Assembly: GCF_002005105.1 (NCBI RefSeq)
Contig: NZ_MSCV01000009.1
Coordinates: 62,001-126,000, forward strand
Length of the DNA: 64,000 nt
Direction of reading: 5' to 3'
Source of the DNA: Methylocaldum sp. 14B
GTDB lineage: Bacteria; Pseudomonadota; Gammaproteobacteria; Methylococcales; Methylococcaceae
Part shown: in pieces, positions 55,759 to 64,000 of the stretch
Position numbering within the stretch: the first letter of the stretch is position 1
How the letters are laid out: each line of letters begins with the position of its first letter
Notes under the pieces: generated by a model
Told to the model about the DNA's origin: nothing
What the model saw: the letters and a program-made list of their open reading frames with translations, nothing else
Database searches by the model: none
Made by a program: the position numbers and the translations under genes

Positions 55759-56618
55759 GGCGTGCCCAGAACGTCAAAGGATGGCTTTTTTGCACCCCGG
55801 CTCTAGCCGCGATGGCTTTGGTTACGGCCTATCCCATTCTCGATGCCGTCCGGCTCTCGCTTTACCGCTACGACCTACGCCACGCGGCTCCGCCCGATTT
55901 CATAGGCATCGGCAACTACTTCAGCGTATTAAGTTCGGAAGTATGGTGGCAGGCGCTTGGAAATACGCTTCTGATCACGACCATTTCGGTTTTTTTCGAG
56001 CTGGTGCTCGGCTTCGCTCTCGCACTGCTCATGCATAAAGCCGTGTTCGGACGCCGAACGGTCCGTTCGGCGGCTTTGGTGCCTTACGCCATCATCACCG
56101 TGGTAGCAGCTCTCGCCTGGAAGTTCGCATTCGATCCGACCACCGGATTCGTCAACAGCCTGCTCGGCGTCGATCGAGCCTGGCTCAACGAACGCTGGTC
56201 GGCATTCGGCGTCATCATACTCAGCGAGATCTGGAAAACCACACCGTTCATGGCTCTTTTGCTGCTGGCCGGCCTGAGCCTCATTCCGGATGATGTGCTC
56301 AGGGCGGCTCGGGTCGACGGAGCATCCGCCTTACAGCGCTTCCGTCTCATTACCCTGCCCTTGATGAAACCGTCCATCTTGGTGGCGCTGCTGTTCCGGA
56401 CCTTGGATGCTTTTCGCATCTTCGATTCGGTCTATGTTCTGACACGCGGCGCGCATGGCACCGAATCGGTATCGGTGATTGGATACAACACGCTGATTGC
56501 CCGTCTCAACCTGGGTTTGGGTTCGGCGGTATCGGTGCTGATTTTTCTGTGCACGCTCGCGATCGCTCTGCTCTTCACCAAGAGCTTCGGAACGCCCTTG
56601 CTCCGCACGGGACGGTGA
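55755..56618 (+). CDS. Sugar ABC transporter permease (MalF/SugA type)
   Basis: A 287-residue six-helix permease with the EAA coupling loop ([23 protein letters not shown]). The first segment [18 protein letters not shown] matches the short MalF/UgpA class. It is coupled to the binding protein by overlap and to the second permease by one intervening base. Confidence 0.92.
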   Translation: MRRAQNVKGWLFCTPALAAMALVTAYPILDAVRLSLYRYDLRHAAPPDFIGIGNYFSVLSSEVWWQALGNTLLITTISVFFELVLGFALALLMHKAVFGRRTVRSAALVPYAIITVVAALAWKFAFDPTTGFVNSLLGVDRAWLNERWSAFGVIILSEIWKTTPFMALLLLAGLSLIPDDVLRAARVDGASALQRFRLITLPLMKPSILVALLFRTLDAFRIFDSVYVLTRGAHGTESVSVIGYNTLIARLNLGLGSAVSVLIFLCTLAIALLFTKSFGTPLLRTGR

Positions 56619-56619
56619 C

Positions 56620-57456
56620 ATGCGAATACGATTCGCAGGTATGGACGGATTCCTCGGTGCCTTGGGAAGTCTCCTCGTTGTTACTTACGCCTTGTTGCCC
56701 GTGATTTGGATCATATCGCTGTCGCTCAAGCCTGGGCGCGAACTCGGCAATGCGCGTTTTTTCCCGGACACGCTCAGTCTCGAGCACTACCGAACGGTCT
56801 TTAACGACCCGCAATTTCCGGCGGCGCTCTTGAACTCCGTGGGCATCGCTTCGATCGCCACCGGGTTGTCCATAACAATCGCCATTTTTGCGGCGTACGC
56901 CATCGTTCGGCTCGACTTTCGCGGCAAACACTGGATTTTTTACGGCACGCTCGCGGTAGCCATGTTTCCGCCGATATCCGTGGTCGGTCCCTTGTTCGAA
57001 CTCTGGCGCACGCTGCGTCTTTTCGACACCTGGCCGGGCTTGATCCTTCCCTATCTGAGCTTCACCTTGCCGCTCGCCATTTGGACCTTGACCGCTTTTT
57101 TCCGCGAAATCCCGTGGGACCTGGAGCGAGCCGCACGAGTCGACGGCGCCACCCCGTCGCAAGCCTTTCGGCTGGTCATCTTGCCGCTGGTGGCGCCGGG
57201 AATCGTCGCTTCGGCCATCTTGGTCTTCATTTTCGCGTGGAACGATTTTTTGTTCGCCGCATCCCTCACGTCCACGGATCGGGCCCGCACCGTGCCGGTC
57301 GCCATCGCGTTTTTTACGGGAAGTTCCCAATTCGAGCTGCCTACCGGTTCCATCGCCGCCGCTTCCGTAGTGGTCACGATACCGATCATCGCACTGGTCC
57401 TGATGTTCCAGCGCCGCATCATTGCCGGACTCACGGCCGGTGCCGTCAAAGGATGA
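56620..57456 (+). CDS. Sugar ABC transporter permease (MalG/SugB type)
   Basis: A 278-residue permease with the EAA loop ([24 protein letters not shown]) and MalG-like helices ([15 protein letters not shown] at the start, [14 protein letters not shown] late). It forms the membrane channel together with the preceding permease. Confidence 0.92.
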   Translation: MRIRFAGMDGFLGALGSLLVVTYALLPVIWIISLSLKPGRELGNARFFPDTLSLEHYRTVFNDPQFPAALLNSVGIASIATGLSITIAIFAAYAIVRLDFRGKHWIFYGTLAVAMFPPISVVGPLFELWRTLRLFDTWPGLILPYLSFTLPLAIWTLTAFFREIPWDLERAARVDGATPSQAFRLVILPLVAPGIVASAILVFIFAWNDFLFAASLTSTDRARTVPVAIAFFTGSSQFELPTGSIAAASVVVTIPIIALVLMFQRRIIAGLTAGAVKG

Positions 57457-57471
57457 CCGGGAGAAGCAAGA

Positions 57472-58620
57472 ATGGCCGAAATCGTCTTCGATCACGTGAG
57501 CAAACGCTTTGCCGGCGGGGCCTGGGCGGTCAGAAAGGCAAATTTCACCGTCAAGGACGGCGAGTTTTTCATTCTCGTGGGGCCGTCAGGCTGCGGCAAG
57601 TCGACCCTGCTGAACATGATCGTCGGTCTGGAAGACATCACCGAGGGCGAAATCCGGGTCGACGGCAACAGGATCAATGAACTCGACCCCAAGGACCGCA
57701 ACATGGCGATGGTATTCCAAAGCTATGCGCTCTACCCCCATATGACGGTCAGGGAAAACATTTCGTTTCCGCTCAAATTGGCCAAACTGGCGCGGGACGA
57801 AATCAAGCGGCGGGTGGACGAGGTCGCGGCCATCCTCCAACTGGACCCGCTGCTCGACCGCAAACCTTCGGACCTGTCCGGAGGACAGCGCCAGCGGGTA
57901 GCCATGGGACGAGCGATCGTGCGAAGACCCCAGGTGTTCTTGTTGGACGAGCCCCTATCGAATCTCGATGCTCGGCTGCGCGTTCAAATGCGCACCGAGA
58001 TCGCGGCCCTCCAGGAAAGGCTGGGCATCACGACCGTTTACGTCACTCACGACCAAACCGAAGCCATGGTGCTGGGCGATCGTGTGGCGATATTGCGAAG
58101 CGGAGAAGTCCAGCAGATCGGAACGCCGAAGGAACTGTACGAGACGCCCCGTAACGAATTCGTGGCGGGCTTCATCGGATCGCCGTCGATGAACTTCCTG
58201 AATGCCGAGATCGGCGATACCGGCGTGCTGCTGCCTATGGGGCCTTGCCCCCTGCCGCCTTCCTTTCCGTTAGAGCGCCTGAGCAACCGCTACGTCGTCG
58301 CCGGCATCCGTCCGGAACATTTTTGTTTGCCGGGAACGTCGCGTAAAGCCGGCCCCGTTTTTCCGGCTGAAATCATTTCGGTCGAATGGCTGGGCGCGGA
58401 TCTTTATCTTCATGTTCAGCCGGCCCCGTCACTCCGGCCATCCAGGGACAAATCGGCGGTTGTCGAGCCGGGAACTCATCCAGCTGGACTGGTTCTGATT
58501 GTCCGAGTGCCTCCCGACCTCCGGCTGAAACGCGGCGATAGGATCGAGCTGACTTACGACGCCACGAAGATTCAACTGTTCGACGCCGATACCGGCGAAA
58601 ATTTTTTGCGGAACCATTGA
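57472..58620 (+). CDS. Sugar ABC transporter ATPase (UgpC/MsmK/SugC type)
   Basis: A 382-residue ATPase with Walker A GPSGCGKST, signature LSGGQRQRVAMGRAI and Walker B VFLLDEPLSNLD. The C-terminal TOBE/MalK-like regulatory domain is present (VAGIRPEHFCLPG). All parts of one CUT1 importer are thus encoded in one operon. Trehalose, maltose or other oligosaccharides are possible substrates. Confidence 0.94.
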   Translation: MAEIVFDHVSKRFAGGAWAVRKANFTVKDGEFFILVGPSGCGKSTLLNMIVGLEDITEGEIRVDGNRINELDPKDRNMAMVFQSYALYPHMTVRENISFPLKLAKLARDEIKRRVDEVAAILQLDPLLDRKPSDLSGGQRQRVAMGRAIVRRPQVFLLDEPLSNLDARLRVQMRTEIAALQERLGITTVYVTHDQTEAMVLGDRVAILRSGEVQQIGTPKELYETPRNEFVAGFIGSPSMNFLNAEIGDTGVLLPMGPCPLPPSFPLERLSNRYVVAGIRPEHFCLPGTSRKAGPVFPAEIISVEWLGADLYLHVQPAPSLRPSRDKSAVVEPGTHPAGLVLIVRVPPDLRLKRGDRIELTYDATKIQLFDADTGENFLRNH

Positions 58621-58704
58621 AACGACAGTCTGTCGAAGCGCCTTCGGTGATGTGGCGCCCGCGACGGGCATGTTTGAAACGATCAAAACGTATAGGGAAC
58701 CGCT

Positions 58705-60492
58705 ATGAGCAACCTCGAACTCGGCATTATCGGCAACTGCATGTACAGCGCACTGATCGACCGCAAGGGGCGTGTCGTCTGGTGCTGCTTGCCCCGTTTC
58801 GACGGCGATCCGATTTTTTGCAGCCTGATCAACGGCGATGAGGACGAGGTGCAGGAAGGGTTCTTCGACATCGTGATCGATGATTTCTCCCATAGCGAAC
58901 AGCACTACGAGCACAACACCGCTATCCTGGTAACCACGCTTTACGATCAGCACGGCGCTGCGGTGCAAATTACCGACTTTGCCCCGCGTTTCCGACGGTA
59001 CGGCCATATGCATCGTTCGCAACGGCTGATCAGAAGGCTTCAGCCGATCAACGGCACGCCGCGGATTTCCGTCAGAGTGCGGCCGACCTACGACTACGGC
59101 GTCAAACCCATGCAAACCATCCAGGGGTCCAACTATATCCAGTTCGTCGCTCCCGGTATGTGTTTCCGCATGAGCACCGACATGCCGGTTTCCTACATAT
59201 TGGACGAGACGCCCTTTCTGCTGGAGGAACCTTCGGCGATCACCTTCGGTCCCGACGAACCGCTGCGTTATACGGTGGCCGAAGCAACCCGCGAAAGCTA
59301 CGAGCAAACCCTGCTGTATTGGCGCGAATGGACCCGATCGCTGTCCATTCCTTTCGAATGGCAGAAGGCCGTGATCCGCGCCGCCATCACCCTCAAGCTG
59401 TGCTGTTTCGAGGAAACCGGCGCCGTCATTGCCGCCATGACCACATCCATCCCCGAAGCGGCCGGCACGGAACGCAATTGGGATTATCGCTATTGCTGGC
59501 TGCGCGACGCCTATTTCGTCGTGAGCGCCCTAAACCGGCTTGGCGCGACCGGAACCATGGAGGAATATCTGGACTATATCTCGAATATCGCGGCCGAGGC
59601 CGACGATAGCCTGCTTCAGCCAGTCTACGGCATCGCCCTGGAGAAAAAATTGATCGAATGCCGGATCAGCTCTCTCAGGGGCTATCGGAATCACAGGCCG
59701 GTACGGGTCGGGAATCAGGCCTATGAGCACATCCAGAACGACATCTACGGCAGCGTGATCATGGCCGCCACCCAGGCCTTCTTCGACCGCCGCCTCGCGC
59801 ATCCCGGAGATCAGCGTCTTTTCGAACGCCTGGAAAATCTCGGCCGCCAATGCACCCGGCTGTATAACGTACCGGATGCGAGTCTCTGGGAGTTCCGCGG
59901 GTTCGCCCGCATCCATACCTTTTCGGCAGTGATGTGCTGGGCCGGCTGCGATCGTTTGGCCCGCATCGCCGATCACATGGAGCTGCACGACCGCGCTCAA
60001 TATTGGCGCTCCCAGGCCGAGCGGATTCGGACCGAAATCATGGAGCATGCCTACGATCCCGGACGCAATACCTTCGTCGGAAGCTTCGGCGGCTCCGAAC
60101 TCGATGCGAGCCTTTTGCTTCTCCACGACCTTCAGTTCCTCGCTGCGAATGATCCCCGCTTCATCGGTACCGTCGAGGCGGTGGAAAAGGAATTGCGGCG
60201 CGGCAATCACATGATGCGGTATGTGGAACCGGACGACTTCGGCGCACCGCAAAACGCCTTCAATATCTGCACCTTTTGGATGATCGGCGCTTTGGCGGCC
60301 ATCGGCAGAAAGGAAGACGCCCGCGCCATATTCGAGGAAATGCTCAACTGCCGGAACCATCTTGGGCTCTTGTCCGAAGACACCGATCCGCAAACCGGCG
60401 AAATGTGGGGCAATTTCCCGCAGACCTATTCCATGGTCGGGATCATTCACTCGGCCATGGTTCTGTCCAAGTCATGGGAGGAAGCGTTTTAA
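58705..60492 (+). CDS. GH15 family glycoside hydrolase (glucoamylase/trehalase-like)
   Basis: A 595-residue cytoplasmic enzyme. The N-terminal beta-sandwich (IGNCMYSALIDRKGRVVWCCLP) is followed by an (alpha/alpha)6 catalytic barrel with the substrate-site segments RNWDYRYCWLRDA and LGLLSEDTDPQTGEMWGNFPQ. This is the bacterial GH15 group that includes glucoamylases and actinobacterial trehalases. Its position 84 bases after the ABC ATPase suggests it cleaves the imported sugar. Which sugar is not settled by sequence. Confidence 0.9.
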   Translation: MSNLELGIIGNCMYSALIDRKGRVVWCCLPRFDGDPIFCSLINGDEDEVQEGFFDIVIDDFSHSEQHYEHNTAILVTTLYDQHGAAVQITDFAPRFRRYGHMHRSQRLIRRLQPINGTPRISVRVRPTYDYGVKPMQTIQGSNYIQFVAPGMCFRMSTDMPVSYILDETPFLLEEPSAITFGPDEPLRYTVAEATRESYEQTLLYWREWTRSLSIPFEWQKAVIRAAITLKLCCFEETGAVIAAMTTSIPEAAGTERNWDYRYCWLRDAYFVVSALNRLGATGTMEEYLDYISNIAAEADDSLLQPVYGIALEKKLIECRISSLRGYRNHRPVRVGNQAYEHIQNDIYGSVIMAATQAFFDRRLAHPGDQRLFERLENLGRQCTRLYNVPDASLWEFRGFARIHTFSAVMCWAGCDRLARIADHMELHDRAQYWRSQAERIRTEIMEHAYDPGRNTFVGSFGGSELDASLLLLHDLQFLAANDPRFIGTVEAVEKELRRGNHMMRYVEPDDFGAPQNAFNICTFWMIGALAAIGRKEDARAIFEEMLNCRNHLGLLSEDTDPQTGEMWGNFPQTYSMVGIIHSAMVLSKSWEEAF

Positions 60493-60535
60493 CAAGGCTT
60501 CTTAATGAAAGCGTTCTCCCGGAACTCGTGCATGA

Positions 60536-62096
60536 TCAGTTGTCGTCTTCGACCCACGTCGCCTGTGTTGGCGATGCCGGGTCAAGAGAAACGACGTATG
60601 CTCCGGCCACCCCGAGCCACCGACGGTCCCCAAATGAAATTGGCGGGAGCAAACCGGTATCGTAGCCGTTCAGGTTTTTCAGTGCGGACATGAAGCTATC
60701 TCTTCCCAAGCGCCGGCCGGCACGCCGCAGCCCTTCTTCGAATAAGCGGGCCATAACATAGGTGACGACCTCCGAATGCTCAGGCGACTGCGTACCGGCG
60801 AGGACCGCAAGTTCGGCGATCTTCTCGGGCGCACGGTCGCGGGGAAGTGTCGGATAACCGATCAGCAGACGTTGACGAAAATCCGGTGGTGCCTGAAGCA
60901 CCGACGTCCCGGCCAGGGCACCGGGCAGTAACACCCATGGTCTCCAGGTCGTTTTCAGTGCACTCCGGTAAAACTCCCCGAGTTCATCGTCCGTACCGAA
61001 AAAAAATGACGGCCCGCACGCGACGCTGGCGAAGGGCGTTGACAGTCTCCTCGGCGTGCCCGCGGGTTCCGACATATTCGATAGGTTCCAGAGTTCCGAG
61101 GTTTTTGCTTCGAATGCGTTTAAGAATGCGCTGAGTCAGCATACTCGATGCTGCTCCCGGACCGTGAACGATCGCAAGAACGAAGCCGCGCTTGGCGAGA
61201 ACGCGAGCCGTGTAATCAGCCAACAGTAGACTCTGCTCGCTTATCCCGGACAGCAGATAAAACGTAAACGGATTGACTGCGCGCTCGGGATCCGGAAACT
61301 CCGGAGAAGGCTCGATTACCGGGATGCGCAACGCTTTTGCTATATCGGCAAGATCGGCTTGTGCTCGAGGGGAAGCGAATCCGAAAATGGCGAACACATC
61401 CTTCTCCTCGATCGATGTTCTTAACCCGGAGCCAGATTTTTCGCCGTCAAGAAACACCGGCTCTACGGTTCGGCCGAAATAGCCGCCCTCGTTATTTCGC
61501 GCTCGGAAATAGGCGGTAATGACCCGCCGTATTCTCTCGCCCTTTTGATCGGCCGGAATCAACACTCCTACACGGATGATGCTGTCGCTCAGCCCAGAAT
61601 CGTGGTCGCCCTCGATGCGCTTGATATAAGCGATCAAATCCGCGAGATCCCGAGCCGACATTCGGTACCGCGGCATTCCCTTATCAAGCTTGTTGCGCGC
61701 CGGGTCGAGGCCTTGCGTAATAGCCCGTGCAAGTGTTTCGTCGGTGAACGGCGGATGTGTTCTCCCGTAGGAATGGGCGTGGCCGTAAGGTTTGGCGAGA
61801 TTGGTCCAGGTGATGTTGGACGGTGTCAGGCCACCTTCGGCCCGCCCGAGTCCGTCTTTGCCATGGCAGCTGGCACAAGGAAGCGCGCGTCCGTTCAGTT
61901 CCGCATCGTCGTCGCCCATCAGCGCTGTAACAGGCGTTCCGGACAGACTTTCGCCTCGGAGATAAATGTGCGTTCCGCGCGTTTCCGCCGGCGTCAGTTG
62001 CTGCGCGCCGGCAGCCGATTCGAAAAGGAACAGGGATATAGTTGCCAGGTACGCCCTGATGCTGATTCGGAGCCTATCCCTTTGCATGCTGCTCAC
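60536..62096 (-). pseudogene. Cytochrome c-fused periplasmic binding protein, frameshifted at a T8 run
   Basis: One protein of about 520 residues split between two frames. The first part (from 62096) has a signal peptide, a cytochrome c domain with haem site CASCH at residues 74-78, then a type I periplasmic binding domain (IIRVGVLIPADQKGERI). It stops soon after VRAVIFFRYGR. The second frame continues without a gap as FFFGTDDELGEFYRSALK and runs to 60536. Removing one T from the run of eight (plus-strand A's at 60999-61006) restores VRAVIFFFGTDDEL. It is a recent mutation, a sequencing error or a slippage site. The ligand is unknown. Confidence 0.75.
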
Positions 62097-62410
62097 AAGG
62101 CTTAATCACGACGCCAGCCAAATCGCGTCCTCTTATATCTTTATTGCGATAGTCGGTCCGCTAATGTATCGGGCTTCACCTCAACCCGCGCTAGCGAACC
62201 TGACCTCGCGAGCATGTCGATCTGGCCATGACTTTTTTCACGCCTTGAAAGCCATAGAGACGAGTCCACAGCCGTCGGCGCCCGTCGCCGATCAAGAGTA
62301 AACGCCGCTTATCGATCCATCTCATCGATAAGGTCCGCATTTTCGAGCCTATCCCATTGATGCTCTCCTTTGAGGGGGCAATGGAATAGCTGCCGGCTGC
62401 CGGGCAGCCG
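62097..62410. other. Upstream region of the cytochrome-binding protein gene
   Basis: No gene is seen in these 314 bases. A GGCTGC/GCAGCC hairpin at about 62394-62408 follows the minus-strand response regulator but lacks a T-run. It is at most a weak terminator. Confidence 0.4.
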
Positions 62411-62806
62411 TTAGTAGAGCTGTGAGAAAACAATAAGACTAGAACCCGACAAAAACGACTGGGTCAACGAGAAGACTTCAGCGCCGCTTGCCGCATCCTT
62501 GGCCAGGAAATAATCGGCGCCGCATGCCGAAGCGGCTTCACGATACTCGACCGCGTCGTAGCTGGTCAGAATGACGATGGCGGGAGAATAAATTGTCTTT
62601 ATCTTGCGGGTCAGTACGAGACCGTTTTCGCCGGGCAGCTTGAGATCCATGAAAATCAGGTCGGGCCTGACTCCGTCGATTATTCTCATCGCTGCTGCAC
62701 CGTTCTCGGCTTCGACAATGCCGAGGTGAGCGAACTGATCGCTGAGAAACGCTTTAAGAAAGCGCCGAAAAGACGCGTTGTCATCGACGATTAATATTTT
62801 GCACAC
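62411..62806 (-). CDS. Single-domain response regulator
   Basis: A 131-residue receiver-only protein: acidic pair in LIVDDNASF, phospho-acceptor Asp54 (LIFMDLKLPGENG), Thr/Ser switch VILTSYD and Lys in FLAKDAAS. There is no output domain, so it probably works in a phosphorelay or by protein contact. I chose GTG at 62806 (AAGGAAC ribosome site eight bases upstream); the frame extends 23 codons further up. It is divergent from the LuxR-type regulator gene. Confidence 0.85.
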   Translation of the reverse strand: MCKILIVDDNASFRRFLKAFLSDQFAHLGIVEAENGAAAMRIIDGVRPDLIFMDLKLPGENGLVLTRKIKTIYSPAIVILTSYDAVEYREAASACGADYFLAKDAASGAEVFSLTQSFLSGSSLIVFSQLY

Positions 62807-63006
62807 GACCGCGAGTTCCTTGAAAAATGCGGAAAGCACATATCCCTTTGTGCGTCGAAAAGAAATCCTGTTCAAGCATCCAACGCGCTGCTTATCCGAT
62901 CATTTGACCGTACACGCTCGCTTTGTTTCCGGCACTAAGGAGTTTTGCTTATTTGGTTCGGCTTCTTCGCCGTAGAAGATGAGCGAAAACAAAGTAGCGT
63001 TTTGCC

Positions 63007-63663
63007 ATGGAAGAAAAAAAACGAATCTGCATAGCCGAAGACCATACGATTTTGCGGGAAGGATTACGGATGCTCTTGTCGCAAGATCGGGATCTGGAAG
63101 TCGTCTGCGAAGTCCATAACGGCATCGAACTCATCCGGCGGTGTCGCGAAATCATTGCGGATCTCATCTTGCTGGACCTGTCCATGCCCAAGCTAGGGGG
63201 CTTGGAGGCCATCCAAGAAATCAAAAAACGAGCGCCGCAATCGAAGATCCTGGTACTGACCGTGCACGATGTCGAAGAATACATCCTTGCGGCCCTGAGA
63301 TCCGGCGCAGATGGCTATGTTCTAAAGGATGCCACTCATGCGGAACTACGCATCGCCATCCGCAGTGTATTGATCGGGAAGACCTACTTAAGTCCGAGCG
63401 TCTCAGGGAAAATCATAAAGGGGTATCTGCAAGTCAAGAGCGCGGAAGAGCCTCGGTCAGCATGGGACAGCTTGACCCATCGGGAGCGAGAGCTTTTGAA
63501 ATTGATCGGCGAGGGCCATAAAAACAAGGAAATCGCGCAATATCTGCACCTCAGCGTGAAGACCGTGGAGACCCACCGCGCGAACTTAATGAAAAAGCTG
63601 GATCTTCATAGCGCGGCGGCACTGACTGCATATGCTATAGAGAAAGGGTTAGTTCTGAGATAG
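63007..63663 (+). CDS. NarL/FixJ family response regulator
   Basis: A 218-residue two-domain regulator. The receiver has phospho-acceptor Asp57 (LILLDLSMPKLGG), and a LuxR-type helix-turn-helix is at about 150-212 (LTHRERELLKLIGEGHKNKEIAQYLHLSVKTVETHRANLMKKL). It should bind DNA when phosphorylated. The converging histidine kinase fragment at 63776 is a likely partner. Confidence 0.93.
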   Translation: MEEKKRICIAEDHTILREGLRMLLSQDRDLEVVCEVHNGIELIRRCREIIADLILLDLSMPKLGGLEAIQEIKKRAPQSKILVLTVHDVEEYILAALRSGADGYVLKDATHAELRIAIRSVLIGKTYLSPSVSGKIIKGYLQVKSAEEPRSAWDSLTHRERELLKLIGEGHKNKEIAQYLHLSVKTVETHRANLMKKLDLHSAAALTAYAIEKGLVLR

Positions 63664-63775
63664 GGACTGCATCCGGGAGCGTTTCCGGCTTATGGTTGCG
63701 CCCTCGGCAGCGAGCGCTACACGTCCGGGCGGTTTCGCCCCCAAGCGTCGCCGACCGGAAACGGAGAAGAAGATT

Positions 63776-64000
63776 CTACCCGGTCCACACCGCGCGAATG
63801 GTCGTTCCGATGCCTGGAGCGGATTCGATGTAAAAGGACCCGCCCGAGCTTTCGCTCCGCTGACGCATGCTTGCGAGCCCCAGACCGCGTTGTCGTATTT
63901 CCCTTTCCAGCGCCTCGCTCACCTCGAATCCGCAACCGTTATCGGTGACGGTCAGTTCGATCGCAGAGTCGGTTTTTATCAAACGAAGAACGACGCGATC
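63776..64000 (-). CDS. Sensor histidine kinase, C-terminal ATPase part
   Basis: The frame is open to the window edge, and only the last 74 codons are visible. They contain the GHKL ATPase end: TVTDNGCGF (N-terminal Gly box), RQRGLGLASMRQRSESSGG and FYIESAPGIGTTIRAVW. The GLASMRQR form is that of NarX/DegS-type kinases, which pair with NarL/FixJ regulators such as the one 112 bases away on the opposite strand. The start lies beyond the window. Confidence 0.85.
   Translation of the reverse strand, partial: DRVVLRLIKTDSAIELTVTDNGCGFEVSEALEREIRQRGLGLASMRQRSESSGGSFYIESAPGIGTTIRAVWTG

Overview
The window reads as chromosome of a GC-rich gammaproteobacterium. TamA/TamB, PntAB, ParC, UbiG, HtpG, PurE/PurK, TrpS, PyrC and a PrkA-YeaH-SpoVR cassette point that way. 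The gene mix (assimilatory nitrate genes with NasS/NasT, an alginate-export-type porin, abundant REP-like intergenic repeats, a cytochrome c-fused binding protein) would suit a methanotroph of the Methylococcales, but no methane-oxidation gene lies here, so the family is an inference. I see no rRNA, tRNA, CRISPR array, prophage or IS transposase.

Layout. 1-5.3 kb: nitrate assimilation, with the 3' end of nasA, the overlapping nasS-nasT regulatory pair, then a sigma-54-like promoter, a hairpin leader and an intrinsic terminator ahead of a porin gene. This is the arrangement expected of NasT antitermination. 5.4-13.5 kb: housekeeping genes (pntAB, ubiG, purE, purK, recQ). 13.8-17.8 kb: a two-gene partner-switching module, a 920-residue membrane PP2C/anti-sigma-kinase protein and a STAS-PhnD fusion, preceded by a hairpin and an FNR-like box. 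18-25 kb: a broken and an intact cheB, DUF1249-queD-PilZ, trpS, a DUF2459 lipoprotein, a rubredoxin-reductase-like flavoprotein and a membrane methyltransferase. 25-27 kb: motAB. 27-31 kb: htpG on a heat-shock promoter, embedded in a family of TA-flanked palindromic elements, then small conserved genes (DUF423, DUF2288, DUF2934).

31-45.6 kb: a WD40-type membrane protein, tamA-tamB, a BON-LysM protein, parC, pyrC, a membrane lytic transglycosylase, a SugE-type SMR exporter and a BON lipoprotein. Two diverged copies of an unexplained array of roughly 20-bp degenerate repeats lie at 31.1-31.4 kb and 44.8-45.1 kb. 45.6-54 kb: a metallophosphoesterase, a lipid kinase, an AAA-R3H protein and the prkA-yeaH-spoVR stress operon. 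54.4-60.5 kb: a complete carbohydrate ABC importer with a GH15 hydrolase. 60.5-64 kb: a cytochrome c-binding protein gene frameshifted at a homopolymer, two response regulators and the end of a histidine kinase.

The least conventional parts are: (i) the element family that occupies the htpG 5' UTR and stop codon, with base changes that preserve hairpins; (ii) the paired 20-bp repeat arrays; (iii) the STAS-PhnD/SpoIIE module; and (iv) the predicted NasT-controlled porin leader.
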